Below, piece after piece: positions 16,481-24,831 of a stretch of 31,817 nt of DNA. Made by a program: the position numbers and the translations under genes. The first letter of the stretch is position 1. Each line of letters begins with the position of its first letter. Origin of the DNA: Promethearchaeota archaeon (GTDB lineage: Archaea > Asgardarchaeota > Lokiarchaeia > Sigynarchaeales > SOKP01); assembly GCA_019058515.1 (NCBI GenBank), contig JAHPYY010000131.1, positions 1 through 31,817 on the forward strand. The letters are read 5' to 3'. The notes under the pieces were generated by a model, which ran no database searches, was not told the origin of the DNA, and worked only from the letters and a program-made list of their open reading frames with translations.

Positions 16481-17128
16481 TTACTTTTGTTTAATAAACC
16501 GCAATTTCATTCCATTCAAAGACTTTTCAAAAGAGCTCCCATCTAAACTTTTTCCAATTCGACGAATTTGGGAATAGTCCTCTTGGACTAATTCAAATCC
16601 ATCTCCTGCCAGATATTTCGAGAGGAGGAGCTTAATAAAAGTAGAAAAGTTTTGATGCATATCGTGTTCTCCTTCGAATACAAATTCGTTGTCTTTATTC
16701 GTATAGGAAGTGTTATCAAACCAATTTTGACCATCCACTGTAAATACTGATTTAACTATATCGATTACATGTTCAATATTGTTGGAAATTTGTTTACATG
16801 GTAAATTGCAATTATTGTCCTGAGCTCGAAGGATCCATTGTTTATGATCCGATTTTCCATTTTGATACGAAATTTCTGCCATTTCCTCCAAAGTTTTGGC
16901 GTCAGCTGCATGTAGCAATCGAGATAAGATATTGTGGCTAAAAATTAATTTGGGATTTGGTCTTTCGGTATTTATTGGAGCCATAGAAATATATTGGTTA
17001 AGTGCTTGTTTAATTACTTTAGAGGTAGACTTGATGTCATAGGTATCTTTAATAAGCTCAATTTCGCTAATAATGAAATCATCCAAACGTAATGTTATTA
17101 TGGTCGACGAAGATTTCTTATCGGGCAT
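16481..17128 (-). CDS. Ribbon-helix-helix-like transcriptional regulator with C-terminal effector-type domain (paralog 1)
   Basis: 215 residues. The N-terminal stretch 'TIITLRLDDFIISEIELIKDTYDIKSTSKVIKQALNQYIS' (about 9-48) has the strand-helix-helix pattern of MetJ/Arc (RHH) repressors, which bind DNA as dimers through the strand. The C-terminal domain begins 'RPNPKLIFSHNILSRLLHAAD' and includes 'LEEMAEISYQNGKSDH', 'QNWFDN' and 'FSTFIKLLLSKYL'. These segments recur in the same order in the 215-residue protein encoded at 30130, so the two are paralogs. The function of that domain is unknown; ligand sensing or oligomerisation is likely. AAAGGT lies seven bases before ATG. Placed at the outer edge of the disaccharide locus, it probably controls one or both arms. 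Confidence 0.75.
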   Translation of the reverse strand: MPDKKSSSTIITLRLDDFIISEIELIKDTYDIKSTSKVIKQALNQYISMAPINTERPNPKLIFSHNILSRLLHAADAKTLEEMAEISYQNGKSDHKQWILRAQDNNCNLPCKQISNNIEHVIDIVKSVFTVDGQNWFDNTSYTNKDNEFVFEGEHDMHQNFSTFIKLLLSKYLAGDGFELVQEDYSQIRRIGKSLDGSSFEKSLNGMKLRFIKQK

Positions 17129-17595
17129 CTTAATTACCTTTGAAAAAATACATCTGATTTAATGTAATATATTTCAATTGATAAATTTTTTTGTCTCCTA
17201 ATTAAAATTCTTAACAGAGTAAAAAAAAAACATTGAAACCGAAATATTTATATATTGAGAATACATTTTTTTGTTTGTAATACAATCTATTAATCAAATC
17301 TTATATTACAAAATTGGGAGGTAAAAAAAATGTTTCGAATACATCCAGATGAGAAAAGATATAGAAAAAAGAAAAGAATAATTATAATAACACCCCAAAC
17401 CGTAATTCGTCTTCAATAAACACTATTCTTTTTATATATTTTTTAATACATATAAAAATATGTATTAGAAAATATAATTGAAAAATTCAAACTGGAATTT
17501 CCAAAACTTAATGGATGGCTAATATTTAGCCCAATTATCAAATTGACTCAAAACTTTTAAATAATAGGATTGAAGAAAGGGTTTCCACTTACGTA
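17129..17595. other. Gap between the first regulator and the first GH94 gene
   Basis: 467 bases of very AT-rich sequence. It holds the regulator's promoter region (left end), the 29-codon ORF with its own promoter-like boxes, and, between about 17420 and 17595, T-rich sequence that probably ends transcripts from both sides. I see no other gene or RNA. Confidence 0.5.
17330..17419 (+). CDS. 29-residue basic microprotein or leader peptide
   Basis: A 29-codon ORF too short for usual gene finding. Its start is supported by GGGAGGT seven bases upstream of ATG, one of the best Shine-Dalgarno matches in the window. The peptide is very basic in the middle (DEKRYRKKKR), then has a short hydrophobic strand (IIIITP) and ends TVIRLQ. 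TATA-like stretches (AATATTTATATATTGAG, about 17243-17259, and TCTTATATTACA, about 17299-17310) lie upstream, and T-rich sequence (about 17427-17449) follows. It points away from the regulator at 16481 and toward the GH94 gene at 17596, which runs the opposite way. It could be a nucleic-acid-binding microprotein or the leader of a regulatory RNA. Confidence 0.4.
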   Translation: MFRIHPDEKRYRKKKRIIIITPQTVIRLQ

Positions 17596-19962
17596 TCACC
17601 CCATTTTAACACGGACGGTATGAATTTTCCTATCGTTAAAGATGGGAACTAAATTATTTTTCAACACATTAGTATCCACTGTAATTTCCTTAACTCCTTT
17701 GGATACATTATCTGGGTTGAAAACATTGAAATCGTATATGGTATTTCTATAATGTCTGATAATTTTGAATTTTTTCCACTCTTTAGGTATACAGGGATCA
17801 ACTAATAATCCGTGAAATTCAGGCTTAATTCCAAGAATCCAATCTGTCGCGGCTTTCAAAGACCATGAAGCAGTACCTGTAAGCCAAGAATTCTTTGCAG
17901 CCCCAAATTTAGGATGGTTGTCTCCAGTTATCATTTGAGAATATACATAGGGTTCAGCTTGATGAATTTCCGAAATTGTATTTTTATTTGTTGGAGATAT
18001 TTTTCTATAATATTCGTAAGCGTATTCACCTCTACCTAATATACATTCTGCAATAATCGCCCAAGGATTTGAATGACAGAATATCGACGCGTTCTCCTTA
18101 AGACCTGGAGGAAAAGTACTAATACCTCCTAGATCAGGATAATACCGTGTGAACGGAGGATTAAGGAGCTTAATCCCGTATTTAGTAACAAGATGCTTCC
18201 GAACAGAGTCCATGCAGGTTAATCCTCTTTGCTCATTTGCAACATGGCTGTAAATACTCCAAGATTGAGTGTTTAAGAAAATACTACCCTCGTCGCAATC
18301 TTTACTACCAACGATCCTGCCATTATCCGTAAAAGCTCGAATATACCATTGACCATCCCATGCTTTCTTATTAATATTTTTATTCACCTCTTTTGCCAAA
18401 TTTTTATAATATTTGGCATCTTCTATGTTTATGAACTCGTTTGCAATTTCACTCAAATTAAATAAAGCCTTATGGAATTGCATTGCGATCATGACGCTTT
18501 CACCTGCTTTATTTGGTCCATGAAGTTGCAAAGTGTCATTCCAATCTGCAGTTCCAATTAAGGGAAAACCGTGAGCTCCAAGATTACTGTTTGTGAATTC
18601 GATCGCTCTTTGAAGATGATTATATAATGTATCTTTTACTCCTTCGACATATTCTACTTCCTCATTTAAAATAGAAGAATCTCCCGTTTCTTTCAAATAA
18701 TTGCTAACAGCAAAAATCATCCATAAGTGATCGTCACCAAAAAAATGCATGATAGGATTAACATAATCTGGATATTCGCCCTTACCAGTAAGAGGAAAAT
18801 AATTGTGATAAACCTTTCCGCTCTCAAACTGAATTTTAGCTAAATCTAATATCCTTTTTCGCACTTGAATTGGTAAAATATGACATATTGCCAAAGTATC
18901 CTGATTAGAATCACGAAATCCTATCCCTCTACCAATCCCTGTCTCGTATAAGGATACATAACGAGCCCAATCAAAGGTAGTTTTACATTGATAAGGATTC
19001 CAAATATTTAGTACTGTATTGAAGTCGTTGTCAGGAGTTTCTACTATTTTTTTTTGTAAGAAGTTTTCCCAGTTTTCCGCTAATTTGGAGAATTCAGATT
19101 CCACTTTTCCCTTATCCTTAAATTTTTGAAGAATTGGCGAAATGTTTGATTTTTTCTCTGTAATTCCAAGTATAAATACGATCTCTTTAGTTTCTCCTGG
19201 TTTTAAATAAAATTTGTGACATGTTGCAGCAATTGGATTTCCTCCTAATGCTATAGAATTAGAGCAATTGTTGTTTATCACGCTTTTAGGATTATTCTCT
19301 GAATTATATTTTCCTATAAATTCTTCTCTATCACAGTCAAAACTAGTTATTTCATCGCTAGAAGAAAAAAAAGCAATAGGCGAAGAATCATCAAAAAGAT
19401 GATAGATTATAGAGTTATTTTCTTCGTTATAGCTTGCAACGGCTACATTTTGAATATATTGAAGGTCTCTTTGATCTGATATTGCTTTCCATAAGCAAAA
19501 TTCTGCGTATGAAAATAAACTTATGTTCTTCATTTGAGAGGATTTGTTATGAATTGTGAATGACCAAATTTCCAAATCGTTTTTAATTGGGACTAAGAAT
19601 AAGATCTCTGCGGTAATTCCCTTATATGAGGATTCAATAATACTGTATCCTAGCCCGTGCCTACACTTATAACTATCAAGAGATTTCATTACAGGTTGCC
19701 AGGTCGGAGACCAAAACTCTGCATTATTATTACCGTCTCTAATATAAAAATATCTACCAGGTCTATCTATTGGAAGATTGTTATATCTATATCGTAGTAT
19801 TCTTTGATCTCGTGGATCTATATAGAAGCTATAACCTCCCCCTGTGTTAGAAATAATGGCACAATACTTACTATTACTTAAATAATTGGTCCAGGGAAGC
19901 GGGGTGTCCGGTCGGGTGATCACATATTCTTTCCGCTCGTCGTCAAAAAAGCCATATTGCAT
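17596..19962 (-). CDS. GH94 glycoside phosphorylase (beta-disaccharide phosphorylase, substrate uncertain)
   Basis: 788 residues with the full GH94 layout: N-terminal beta-sandwich (about 1-310; starts 'FDDERKEYVITRPDTPLPW'), linker helices, (alpha/alpha)6 barrel (about 330-710) and C-terminal beta-domain. The general acid is D473 in 'IGTADWNDT'; phosphate/substrate-site motifs are 'GFRDSNQD' (348-355), 'KENASIFCHSNPW' (622-634) and 'KNSWLTGTASW' (690-700). The enzyme splits a beta-linked glucosyl disaccharide with inorganic phosphate to give alpha-glucose 1-phosphate. Around the active site it departs from classical cellobiose phosphorylases ('ADWNDTLQLHGPNKAGESVM' instead of 'ADWNDCLNLNCF...'), so acceptor specificity probably differs. 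Chitobiose phosphorylase, cellobionate phosphorylase and other GH94 types are alternatives. The 5' end shares exact nucleotide runs with the GH94 gene at 27560. Cytosolic; 146 bases follow the rhomboid gene. Confidence 0.9.
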   Translation of the reverse strand: MQYGFFDDERKEYVITRPDTPLPWTNYLSNSKYCAIISNTGGGYSFYIDPRDQRILRYRYNNLPIDRPGRYFYIRDGNNNAEFWSPTWQPVMKSLDSYKCRHGLGYSIIESSYKGITAEILFLVPIKNDLEIWSFTIHNKSSQMKNISLFSYAEFCLWKAISDQRDLQYIQNVAVASYNEENNSIIYHLFDDSSPIAFFSSSDEITSFDCDREEFIGKYNSENNPKSVINNNCSNSIALGGNPIAATCHKFYLKPGETKEIVFILGITEKKSNISPILQKFKDKGKVESEFSKLAENWENFLQKKIVETPDNDFNTVLNIWNPYQCKTTFDWARYVSLYETGIGRGIGFRDSNQDTLAICHILPIQVRKRILDLAKIQFESGKVYHNYFPLTGKGEYPDYVNPIMHFFGDDHLWMIFAVSNYLKETGDSSILNEEVEYVEGVKDTLYNHLQRAIEFTNSNLGAHGFPLIGTADWNDTLQLHGPNKAGESVMIAMQFHKALFNLSEIANEFINIEDAKYYKNLAKEVNKNINKKAWDGQWYIRAFTDNGRIVGSKDCDEGSIFLNTQSWSIYSHVANEQRGLTCMDSVRKHLVTKYGIKLLNPPFTRYYPDLGGISTFPPGLKENASIFCHSNPWAIIAECILGRGEYAYEYYRKISPTNKNTISEIHQAEPYVYSQMITGDNHPKFGAAKNSWLTGTASWSLKAATDWILGIKPEFHGLLVDPCIPKEWKKFKIIRHYRNTIYDFNVFNPDNVSKGVKEITVDTNVLKNNLVPIFNDRKIHTVRVKMG
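19636..19923 (-). repeat. 5' part of the first GH94 gene, inverted copy of 27599-27883
   Basis: Contains three exact runs shared with the second GH94 gene in opposite orientation: 19890-19923 (34 bases, about 68% GC), 19826-19857 (32 bases) and 19636-19666 (31 bases). Silent codon positions are identical inside the runs and diverge outside them. Confidence 0.8.
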
Positions 19963-20053
19963 TTTGTTTCACGAATACCTATGATTTAAAGTAATCATTT
20001 TATTTATTTTAAGTGAGATAATCTTTATTTTTAATCTTTACTCAGCTCAGTGA

Positions 20054-20068
20054 ATTTAAAATTTAAAT
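20054..20068. promoter_or_regulatory. Candidate operator upstream of the first GH94 gene
   Basis: Inverted repeat ATTTAAA-A-TTTAAAT. Its 13-base core TTTAAAATTTAAA is also the centre of the 23-base palindrome at 21480-21502, upstream of the binding-protein gene. It lies 92 bases before the GH94 start. The low complexity of the sequence limits confidence. Confidence 0.3.
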
Positions 20069-20108
20069 ATGAGTAACCCAAAACTTATTTCATTTAAGTA
20101 AAGACATG

Positions 20109-21170
20109 TTATCTTGATTTATCTTGATTTAATTCTTGTAATGTAGTTTTTTTCCGCATAAAATCGAATGCAAATTCAATGGTTAATCCTCCAAGGAACC
20201 CGAACAAATGAGCCCAAAAGATTATAACAGGAGCTAAAGATACATATAAAAAGAATAAAATAACAAACGAAAGGAGTAGAAGTAGGAGAAATTGTTTTTT
20301 AGTTTTAAATACTATAGCGCTTGCCCCCATTAAACCAAAAATCGAACCAGAAGCACCTTGACTAATTGTAGTTATCGGCATTAAGTATAAGTATGAAATG
20401 TTCCCAAGCAATCCTGAAAGCAGGAAAATCGTAATATATTCTAATCCAGATATTTGTTGATCACATTCTAAGATAAGACCGAATAAAGATAGTAACAACA
20501 TATTAAGTAACAAATGTAAGATGTTCACATGAATGAAGAGTGAAGTAAATAATCTCCACAACTCTAATTCGTAAATAATTTTTTGATTAGCTTGATTAAG
20601 TAGTATTATTGCATCATTGTGTAGAACAAAGTTAGTCAAAATAAATAAGAAAATATTGATAAATATTAAAGAGAGGGTTATTTTCACATCTCTAATACTT
20701 GTTAAAGTTATAATCTCCTTGCTATCAAGATATCCTGTATAATTCTCCTTAGTCAAGTAATTAACTACAGTAGGATTTCCTGTTTTTAGGCGAGATTCTA
20801 TTTCTCTTTTGAATACACGAAGAGCAATACGATCTCCAGCCTCCGCTAATTTTTTCAATAAGGGAAAAGCTAGCGTATAATGTAGCAATCGAGTATCATA
20901 ATTGTTTTCGACCCAGAATTGTATAATGCTGCAATGACCCCAAAACTCAGCTTCTGGAGGAATTATATTTGCATTTTTGATAGAATTGTTTTTTTCCTTG
21001 AATTTTTCATTGTACGGTTTAAAATCGCCACTAGTATTCGACTTAAATGCTTCGTAATCAAAATCCAAGTTTTTGCATTGCTTAAAGGGAATTCCACTTA
21101 CATAAATTATTGTTTTATTTCCAATCAGCTTCAGGTTTATGTATTTATTTACGTTAAAATTATGAAGCAA
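20109..21170 (-). CDS. Rhomboid-family intramembrane serine protease with an N-terminal Asgard-type module
   Basis: 353 residues in two parts. Residues 1-150 are soluble, with 'EFWGHCSIIQFWVENNYDTRLLHYTLAFPLLKKLAEAGD' (75-113). I recall this module at the front of many Lokiarchaeal proteins, including LRR proteins, where its function is unknown. Residues about 160-340 are a rhomboid: W205-R206, H214, H219 and N223 ('HVNILHLLLNM'), catalytic S274 in G-A-S-G (272-275) and partner H321 in 'AHLFGFLGG', with about six to seven membrane helices (160-184, 207-232, 242-265, 272-288, 293-311, 315-336). It should cleave membrane-anchored proteins within or near the bilayer, with the N-terminal module possibly on the cytosolic side recruiting substrates. 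It lies 146 bases upstream of the GH94 gene on the same strand and is divergent from the transporter. Confidence 0.88.
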   Translation of the reverse strand: MLHNFNVNKYINLKLIGNKTIIYVSGIPFKQCKNLDFDYEAFKSNTSGDFKPYNEKFKEKNNSIKNANIIPPEAEFWGHCSIIQFWVENNYDTRLLHYTLAFPLLKKLAEAGDRIALRVFKREIESRLKTGNPTVVNYLTKENYTGYLDSKEIITLTSIRDVKITLSLIFINIFLFILTNFVLHNDAIILLNQANQKIIYELELWRLFTSLFIHVNILHLLLNMLLLSLFGLILECDQQISGLEYITIFLLSGLLGNISYLYLMPITTISQGASGSIFGLMGASAIVFKTKKQFLLLLLLSFVILFFLYVSLAPVIIFWAHLFGFLGGLTIEFAFDFMRKKTTLQELNQDKSR

Positions 21171-21642
21171 ATTGATATTCCTCTAGTAATAAGCCTAACT
21201 TATAAATAATGTATTAGATTAGCTTTTATATATAATTAACTTTAAATTTTTATTTGGATTTTATAATTGATATAACTAAATCAAATTGTAAAAGAATCTG
21301 GTTTAATATATTAATTACAATTATTATAATGCTTATCTTTTTTTCCTTATCAAGTAATTTAGAAGATTATTTAGAAATTTTTAGATAATGAATGAAAAAA
21401 TTACAGATAGGAAAAAAAGTATATTATTAAATATTGATCAATAAAGGGATTTAAAAATGTATTTATAAACAAGTGCAAGTTATTTTTAAAATTTAAAAAT
21501 AAAAGACACAAATTCTATATAAAGAAAATCCATTAATGACAGAAATGTTTAAATAGATTTTTCGTAGAATTTTCATTTGATGTGTTTCCATATCATATCT
21601 AAAAAAAATATTATAAAATAAAAATGGAAGGTAAAAGTAAAT
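21171..21642. other. Divergent control region between the rhomboid and transporter arms
   Basis: 472 bases, very AT-rich, with no plausible gene. Notable items are the palindrome at 21480-21502, a TATA-like element near 21547-21555 (GTTTAAATA) and GGAAGGT about 11 bases before the binding-protein ATG. This is the symmetry centre of the locus, where the left arm starts on one strand and the right arm on the other. Confidence 0.5.
21480..21502. promoter_or_regulatory. 23-base palindrome, candidate operator of the importer operon
   Basis: A perfect inverted repeat with arms of 11 bases: TTATTTTTAAA, one A, TTTAAAAATAA. Its core matches the shorter repeat at 20054-20068. The centre lies about 150 bases before the binding-protein start and some 55-60 bases before the TATA-like stretch. 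The position and the shared core suit a dimeric ribbon-helix-helix repressor or an activator. Confidence 0.4.
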
Positions 21643-23580
21643 ATGAATAAAACAAAAATATTGCTCGTTATAGTAACGGCTTTAATGTTAACTTCTATAA
21701 TAAGCACCGTTGTTCCTACTACAACGCAAGGGAGATCGAACACAGTCTGGGCAGCAGGATACCAAACAAAAGCAGAGGACTTTATGCCATATTCAAACAA
21801 TCCCGCTTACGGCGTTGCATTCATGTATGAACCATTGTTTGGGTATAACTTTTTAAAAGATGTACCTATTCCCGTTATTGGTTCTACGTATACTTGGGCT
21901 GACAATGGAGCATATGTAACCGTGGACCTAAACCCCGCAGCAACATGGTCTGACGGTGAAAAAATTGATGCTGATGATGTTGTTTTCAGCTATAATCTTG
22001 CTGCTGATCAAATAAAATTTCAAGCCGATATGGATGAGAGATTAGCTAGCATTTCAGCAGTTGATGCAGATACAGTCAGATTTAACCTAAAGAGTGATTA
22101 TTACTTTTCTTCAAAATTGTTCGAATGGTTGACCACTGATGTATACATCGTTCCTGAACATGTTTGGGAAGAAATCGTTGTGCAAGAAGGAGATGAGGGA
22201 AATTTAGACGAGTTCAATAATGATTGGTTTGATGGAACTTTTGACGAGGATTGGAAAGTTTGTTCTGGACCATACACACCATATTATCGATCAGCAACTT
22301 TGGATGAAGAAATTTATGAAATGAGAGACGAATGGTGGGGTCTCGGGGTAATCCATACAGACATTCCAAATACTCAAGGACATCCTCAAGCCCAATATAT
22401 TGGCTTAAGACAATACCCTACAAATACAGCTCAAGATACAGCATTCTTAACTGGAGTAATTGACCTTCACGCGGGCTATTATGATAAAATTTGGCTAGCA
22501 ATGGACGACAATCCTAAAATTAGTACGTGGTATGGTCAAGAAGAACCTTATTACTTAGGTTTGGGTGCTGTGATTGAGATTGCTTTTAATCATTTAAAAT
22601 ACCCTCTGGTAGAACCTTGGTTACGTAGAGCTTTAGCTTTCACTTTAGATTATGACGATATATCGTTAACAGCAGCTTCGGGCTACTGGTCAAAAGCTCG
22701 TCAAGGATTCTTAGATGATAGAAGTCCTGCGCATATTAGTGTTTACGATGCATCAGTTGAGGAAGCAAACGCAGTTACTTTTGATGTAGAGGAAGCAGAA
22801 TCGATTTTAGATGAGTATTGTTATCAAAAGGGTGGAAAATGGTACACCGATGATGTTCCTACTGAATATCAGGGTATGCCTGGCGCTACTGACGATGATC
22901 CTGCCACCGCTGGTATTAATGTTGAGCTTGGTGGTTGGGAGATACTAGTTCCAACCGGATGGTCAGATGTCGTAAAAGCCACTGAATTATGGGCGGAATC
23001 CTTTACTGATTTTGGCGTTCCTACAACGAAGAAGGAAATTGACTTTGGCTCAGCATTTCAACCAGCTCTTGCAGATAACAATTACGATTTAGCTATGCAT
23101 TGTTGTGGCCCTCACCTTGTAAATCCCCCTATTACTGTCCTTGCTGGTCAAAGAGGAACCCATCAATGGAACAGTAATGTTTCTAATTGGTACAATCCCG
23201 AATTTAACAGCCTATACGAATCGTACGAAACATTAGAACCAGATTCGACGGCACAACTAGAGGCTGCCTCAGACATGCAGGAATTACTTGCTACAGAAAT
23301 GCCTTCAATACCAACGCATGCTAATGGTTTCTGGTACACATTTAGTACGCAATATTGGGAAGGTTGGGTAAGCGAAGCGAACGCTTATAATCAAGTATGC
23401 ACAGCTTATACCGTAAATTGGGCCGCTGTTAAGCAAAGATTAATTCTTGCCCTATATCCTGCGGGTGCGCCACCTTTCCCGGCAATTCCATGGACAGGAC
23501 TGTTCCTTTCTATTGGACTATCCGTAGTGATTACGACTGTTTTAGTAGGAAGAAGAATGAAAGTTAATAAGGGCAAATAA
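21643..23580 (+). CDS. ABC importer substrate-binding protein, family 5 (Opp/Dpp type), membrane-anchored
   Basis: 645 residues. Signal peptide at about 5-28 (ILLVIVTALMLTSIIS, then Thr-rich), extracellular SBP_bac_5 domain, and a C-terminal transmembrane helix (about 617-635) followed by a basic tail GRRMKVNKGK, a common archaeal way to keep binding proteins on the cell surface. Family features include 'WSDGEKIDADDVVFSYN' (about 107-123) and 'LRRALAFTLDYDDI' (about 331-344). Although the family is named for peptides, archaeal and Thermotoga members bind cellobiose and beta-glucan oligosaccharides. Here the surrounding GH94 enzymes favour a cello-oligosaccharide ligand. The start has GGAAGGT upstream. 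It is the first gene of a five-part importer operon ending with a phosphorylase. Confidence 0.92.
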   Translation: MNKTKILLVIVTALMLTSIISTVVPTTTQGRSNTVWAAGYQTKAEDFMPYSNNPAYGVAFMYEPLFGYNFLKDVPIPVIGSTYTWADNGAYVTVDLNPAATWSDGEKIDADDVVFSYNLAADQIKFQADMDERLASISAVDADTVRFNLKSDYYFSSKLFEWLTTDVYIVPEHVWEEIVVQEGDEGNLDEFNNDWFDGTFDEDWKVCSGPYTPYYRSATLDEEIYEMRDEWWGLGVIHTDIPNTQGHPQAQYIGLRQYPTNTAQDTAFLTGVIDLHAGYYDKIWLAMDDNPKISTWYGQEEPYYLGLGAVIEIAFNHLKYPLVEPWLRRALAFTLDYDDISLTAASGYWSKARQGFLDDRSPAHISVYDASVEEANAVTFDVEEAESILDEYCYQKGGKWYTDDVPTEYQGMPGATDDDPATAGINVELGGWEILVPTGWSDVVKATELWAESFTDFGVPTTKKEIDFGSAFQPALADNNYDLAMHCCGPHLVNPPITVLAGQRGTHQWNSNVSNWYNPEFNSLYESYETLEPDSTAQLEAASDMQELLATEMPSIPTHANGFWYTFSTQYWEGWVSEANAYNQVCTAYTVNWAAVKQRLILALYPAGAPPFPAIPWTGLFLSIGLSVVITTVLVGRRMKVNKGK

Positions 23581-23599
23581 AATAATAATTTTAAAAATA

Positions 23600-23616
23600 T
23601 TTTTTTTTTATTTTTC
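23600..23616 (+). terminator. T-rich (partial) terminator after the binding-protein gene
   Basis: Ten T, an A and five more T lie about 20 bases past the stop. Partial termination here would leave more message for the binding protein than for the permeases, a common arrangement in ABC importers. Confidence 0.45.
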
Positions 23617-23694
23617 TAGAAACATGTGGTTGAGTAAGAATTCCCCTAATGACGATAATAAAATACAATTATGTGTGTAATTATATATCAAAGA

Positions 23695-23712
23695 AATTCT
23701 TTTATAAGAATT
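23695..23712 (+). promoter_or_regulatory. Inverted repeat in the gap between binding protein and permease
   Basis: Perfect arms AATTCTT and AAGAATT around TTAT. It lies 44 bases before the first permease start and could be an mRNA stem-loop that protects or pauses the transcript, or an operator for an internal promoter. Confidence 0.35.
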
Positions 23713-23755
23713 AATTACCTAATTTGAAGTTAAATAAAAAAAAGAAAAGATTAAA

Positions 23756-24829
23756 ATGAAATCGTCAAAATTGCAGCCCGATATATCTGAAAAGAATGAA
23801 AACCTTGTTTTAAAAGGGCTGCAGAAAATTATTCACAATAAATATTTACAATTTGTTTTAAAAAAAGTGGTATTTTATACCGTTGTAATGTTCATTGCTA
23901 TTACTATAGCTTTCTTTATCCCGCGCCTTTTACCGGGAGATCCATTAAGGCAAATAATTACACCACCACCAGGATCTAGTGTAGAGCAAATAGAAGCTTT
24001 TTTAAAGAAAAGACAGGAACTCATTAATTATTTAGGATTAGATAAACCACTTTTTGTCCAATATGTAGATTTTTTACTTAATTTTGCTCAATTGAATTTA
24101 GGACCGTCGTATTCGTGGAATCTAACTCCTGTGGTTGATGTGGTTGGTCGATATCTACCCTATACGCTCCTTTTGGTTGTCCCAAGTGTTATAATTACTT
24201 TCCTTCTCGGCAACTGGATCGGAGCGCGAATTGGATTTAATAGGAGCAAGAAAAATACTGTAATGTATTATATATTCATTCTACTACAAGCAGCTCCTTT
24301 CTTTTGGATTTCGCTATTAATTATTGACATATTCGTTGTAAACTTACGATTCGTTCCTTATGTCCCCGCCCCAGACTTCTCACTAGATCCATATATCATC
24401 TTAAATTTAATTAATCATTTTTGGCTTCCATTTCTTACCATAATTCTATGTTTTACTGGAGGTTGGGCAACCGGAATGCGTGCAATGACGATCTATGAAT
24501 TGGATGCCGATTATATATTATATTGTAAAAAGTTGGGTTTTGATGATAAGACTTTACGCCGTTATGCACAACGAAATGCTTTATTACCGCAATTTACTGG
24601 CCTAAATTTACGTTTTAATGAACTTATCGGAGCCACATTGGTTATAGAAATGGTATTTCTTTGGCCAGGCTTAGGAAAGCTTACTTATGAAGCGTTTATT
24701 AGTTTAGATTATCCGTTAATTATAGGCACCTTTATCATTACCATTCTTGTAATACTGGTTGGAAATTTCTTAATTGATATTACCTACGGTCTTATTGATC
24801 CTCGAATAAGAACTGGACGAGAGGTCTGA
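23756..24829 (+). CDS. ABC importer permease, DppB/OppB type
   Basis: 357-residue inner permease of the Opp/Dpp family. The first membrane helix (about 36-58) ends in the typical 'FFIPRLLPGDP' (53-63); further helices are at about 134-155, 170-195, 222-240, 288-305 and 322-345. The cytosolic coupling loop contacting the ATPase is 'DYILYCKKLGFDDKTLRRYAQRNALLP' (252-278), followed by 'IEMVFLWPGLGKLTYEA'. The N-terminus is about 30 residues longer than in most DppB proteins, rich in Lys and Asn. It forms the translocation pore with the next gene product, most likely for a beta-linked disaccharide given its neighbours. Two bases separate it from the second permease, so translation is probably coupled. 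Confidence 0.93.
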   Translation: MKSSKLQPDISEKNENLVLKGLQKIIHNKYLQFVLKKVVFYTVVMFIAITIAFFIPRLLPGDPLRQIITPPPGSSVEQIEAFLKKRQELINYLGLDKPLFVQYVDFLLNFAQLNLGPSYSWNLTPVVDVVGRYLPYTLLLVVPSVIITFLLGNWIGARIGFNRSKKNTVMYYIFILLQAAPFFWISLLIIDIFVVNLRFVPYVPAPDFSLDPYIILNLINHFWLPFLTIILCFTGGWATGMRAMTIYELDADYILYCKKLGFDDKTLRRYAQRNALLPQFTGLNLRFNELIGATLVIEMVFLWPGLGKLTYEAFISLDYPLIIGTFIITILVILVGNFLIDITYGLIDPRIRTGREV

Positions 24830-24831
24830 AA

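Noticed and set aside
21573..21800. 75-codon hydrophobic minus-strand frame at the start of the binding-protein gene
   Set aside because: Its hydrophobic character is the complement of the signal-peptide and T-rich leader region; no start signals are present.
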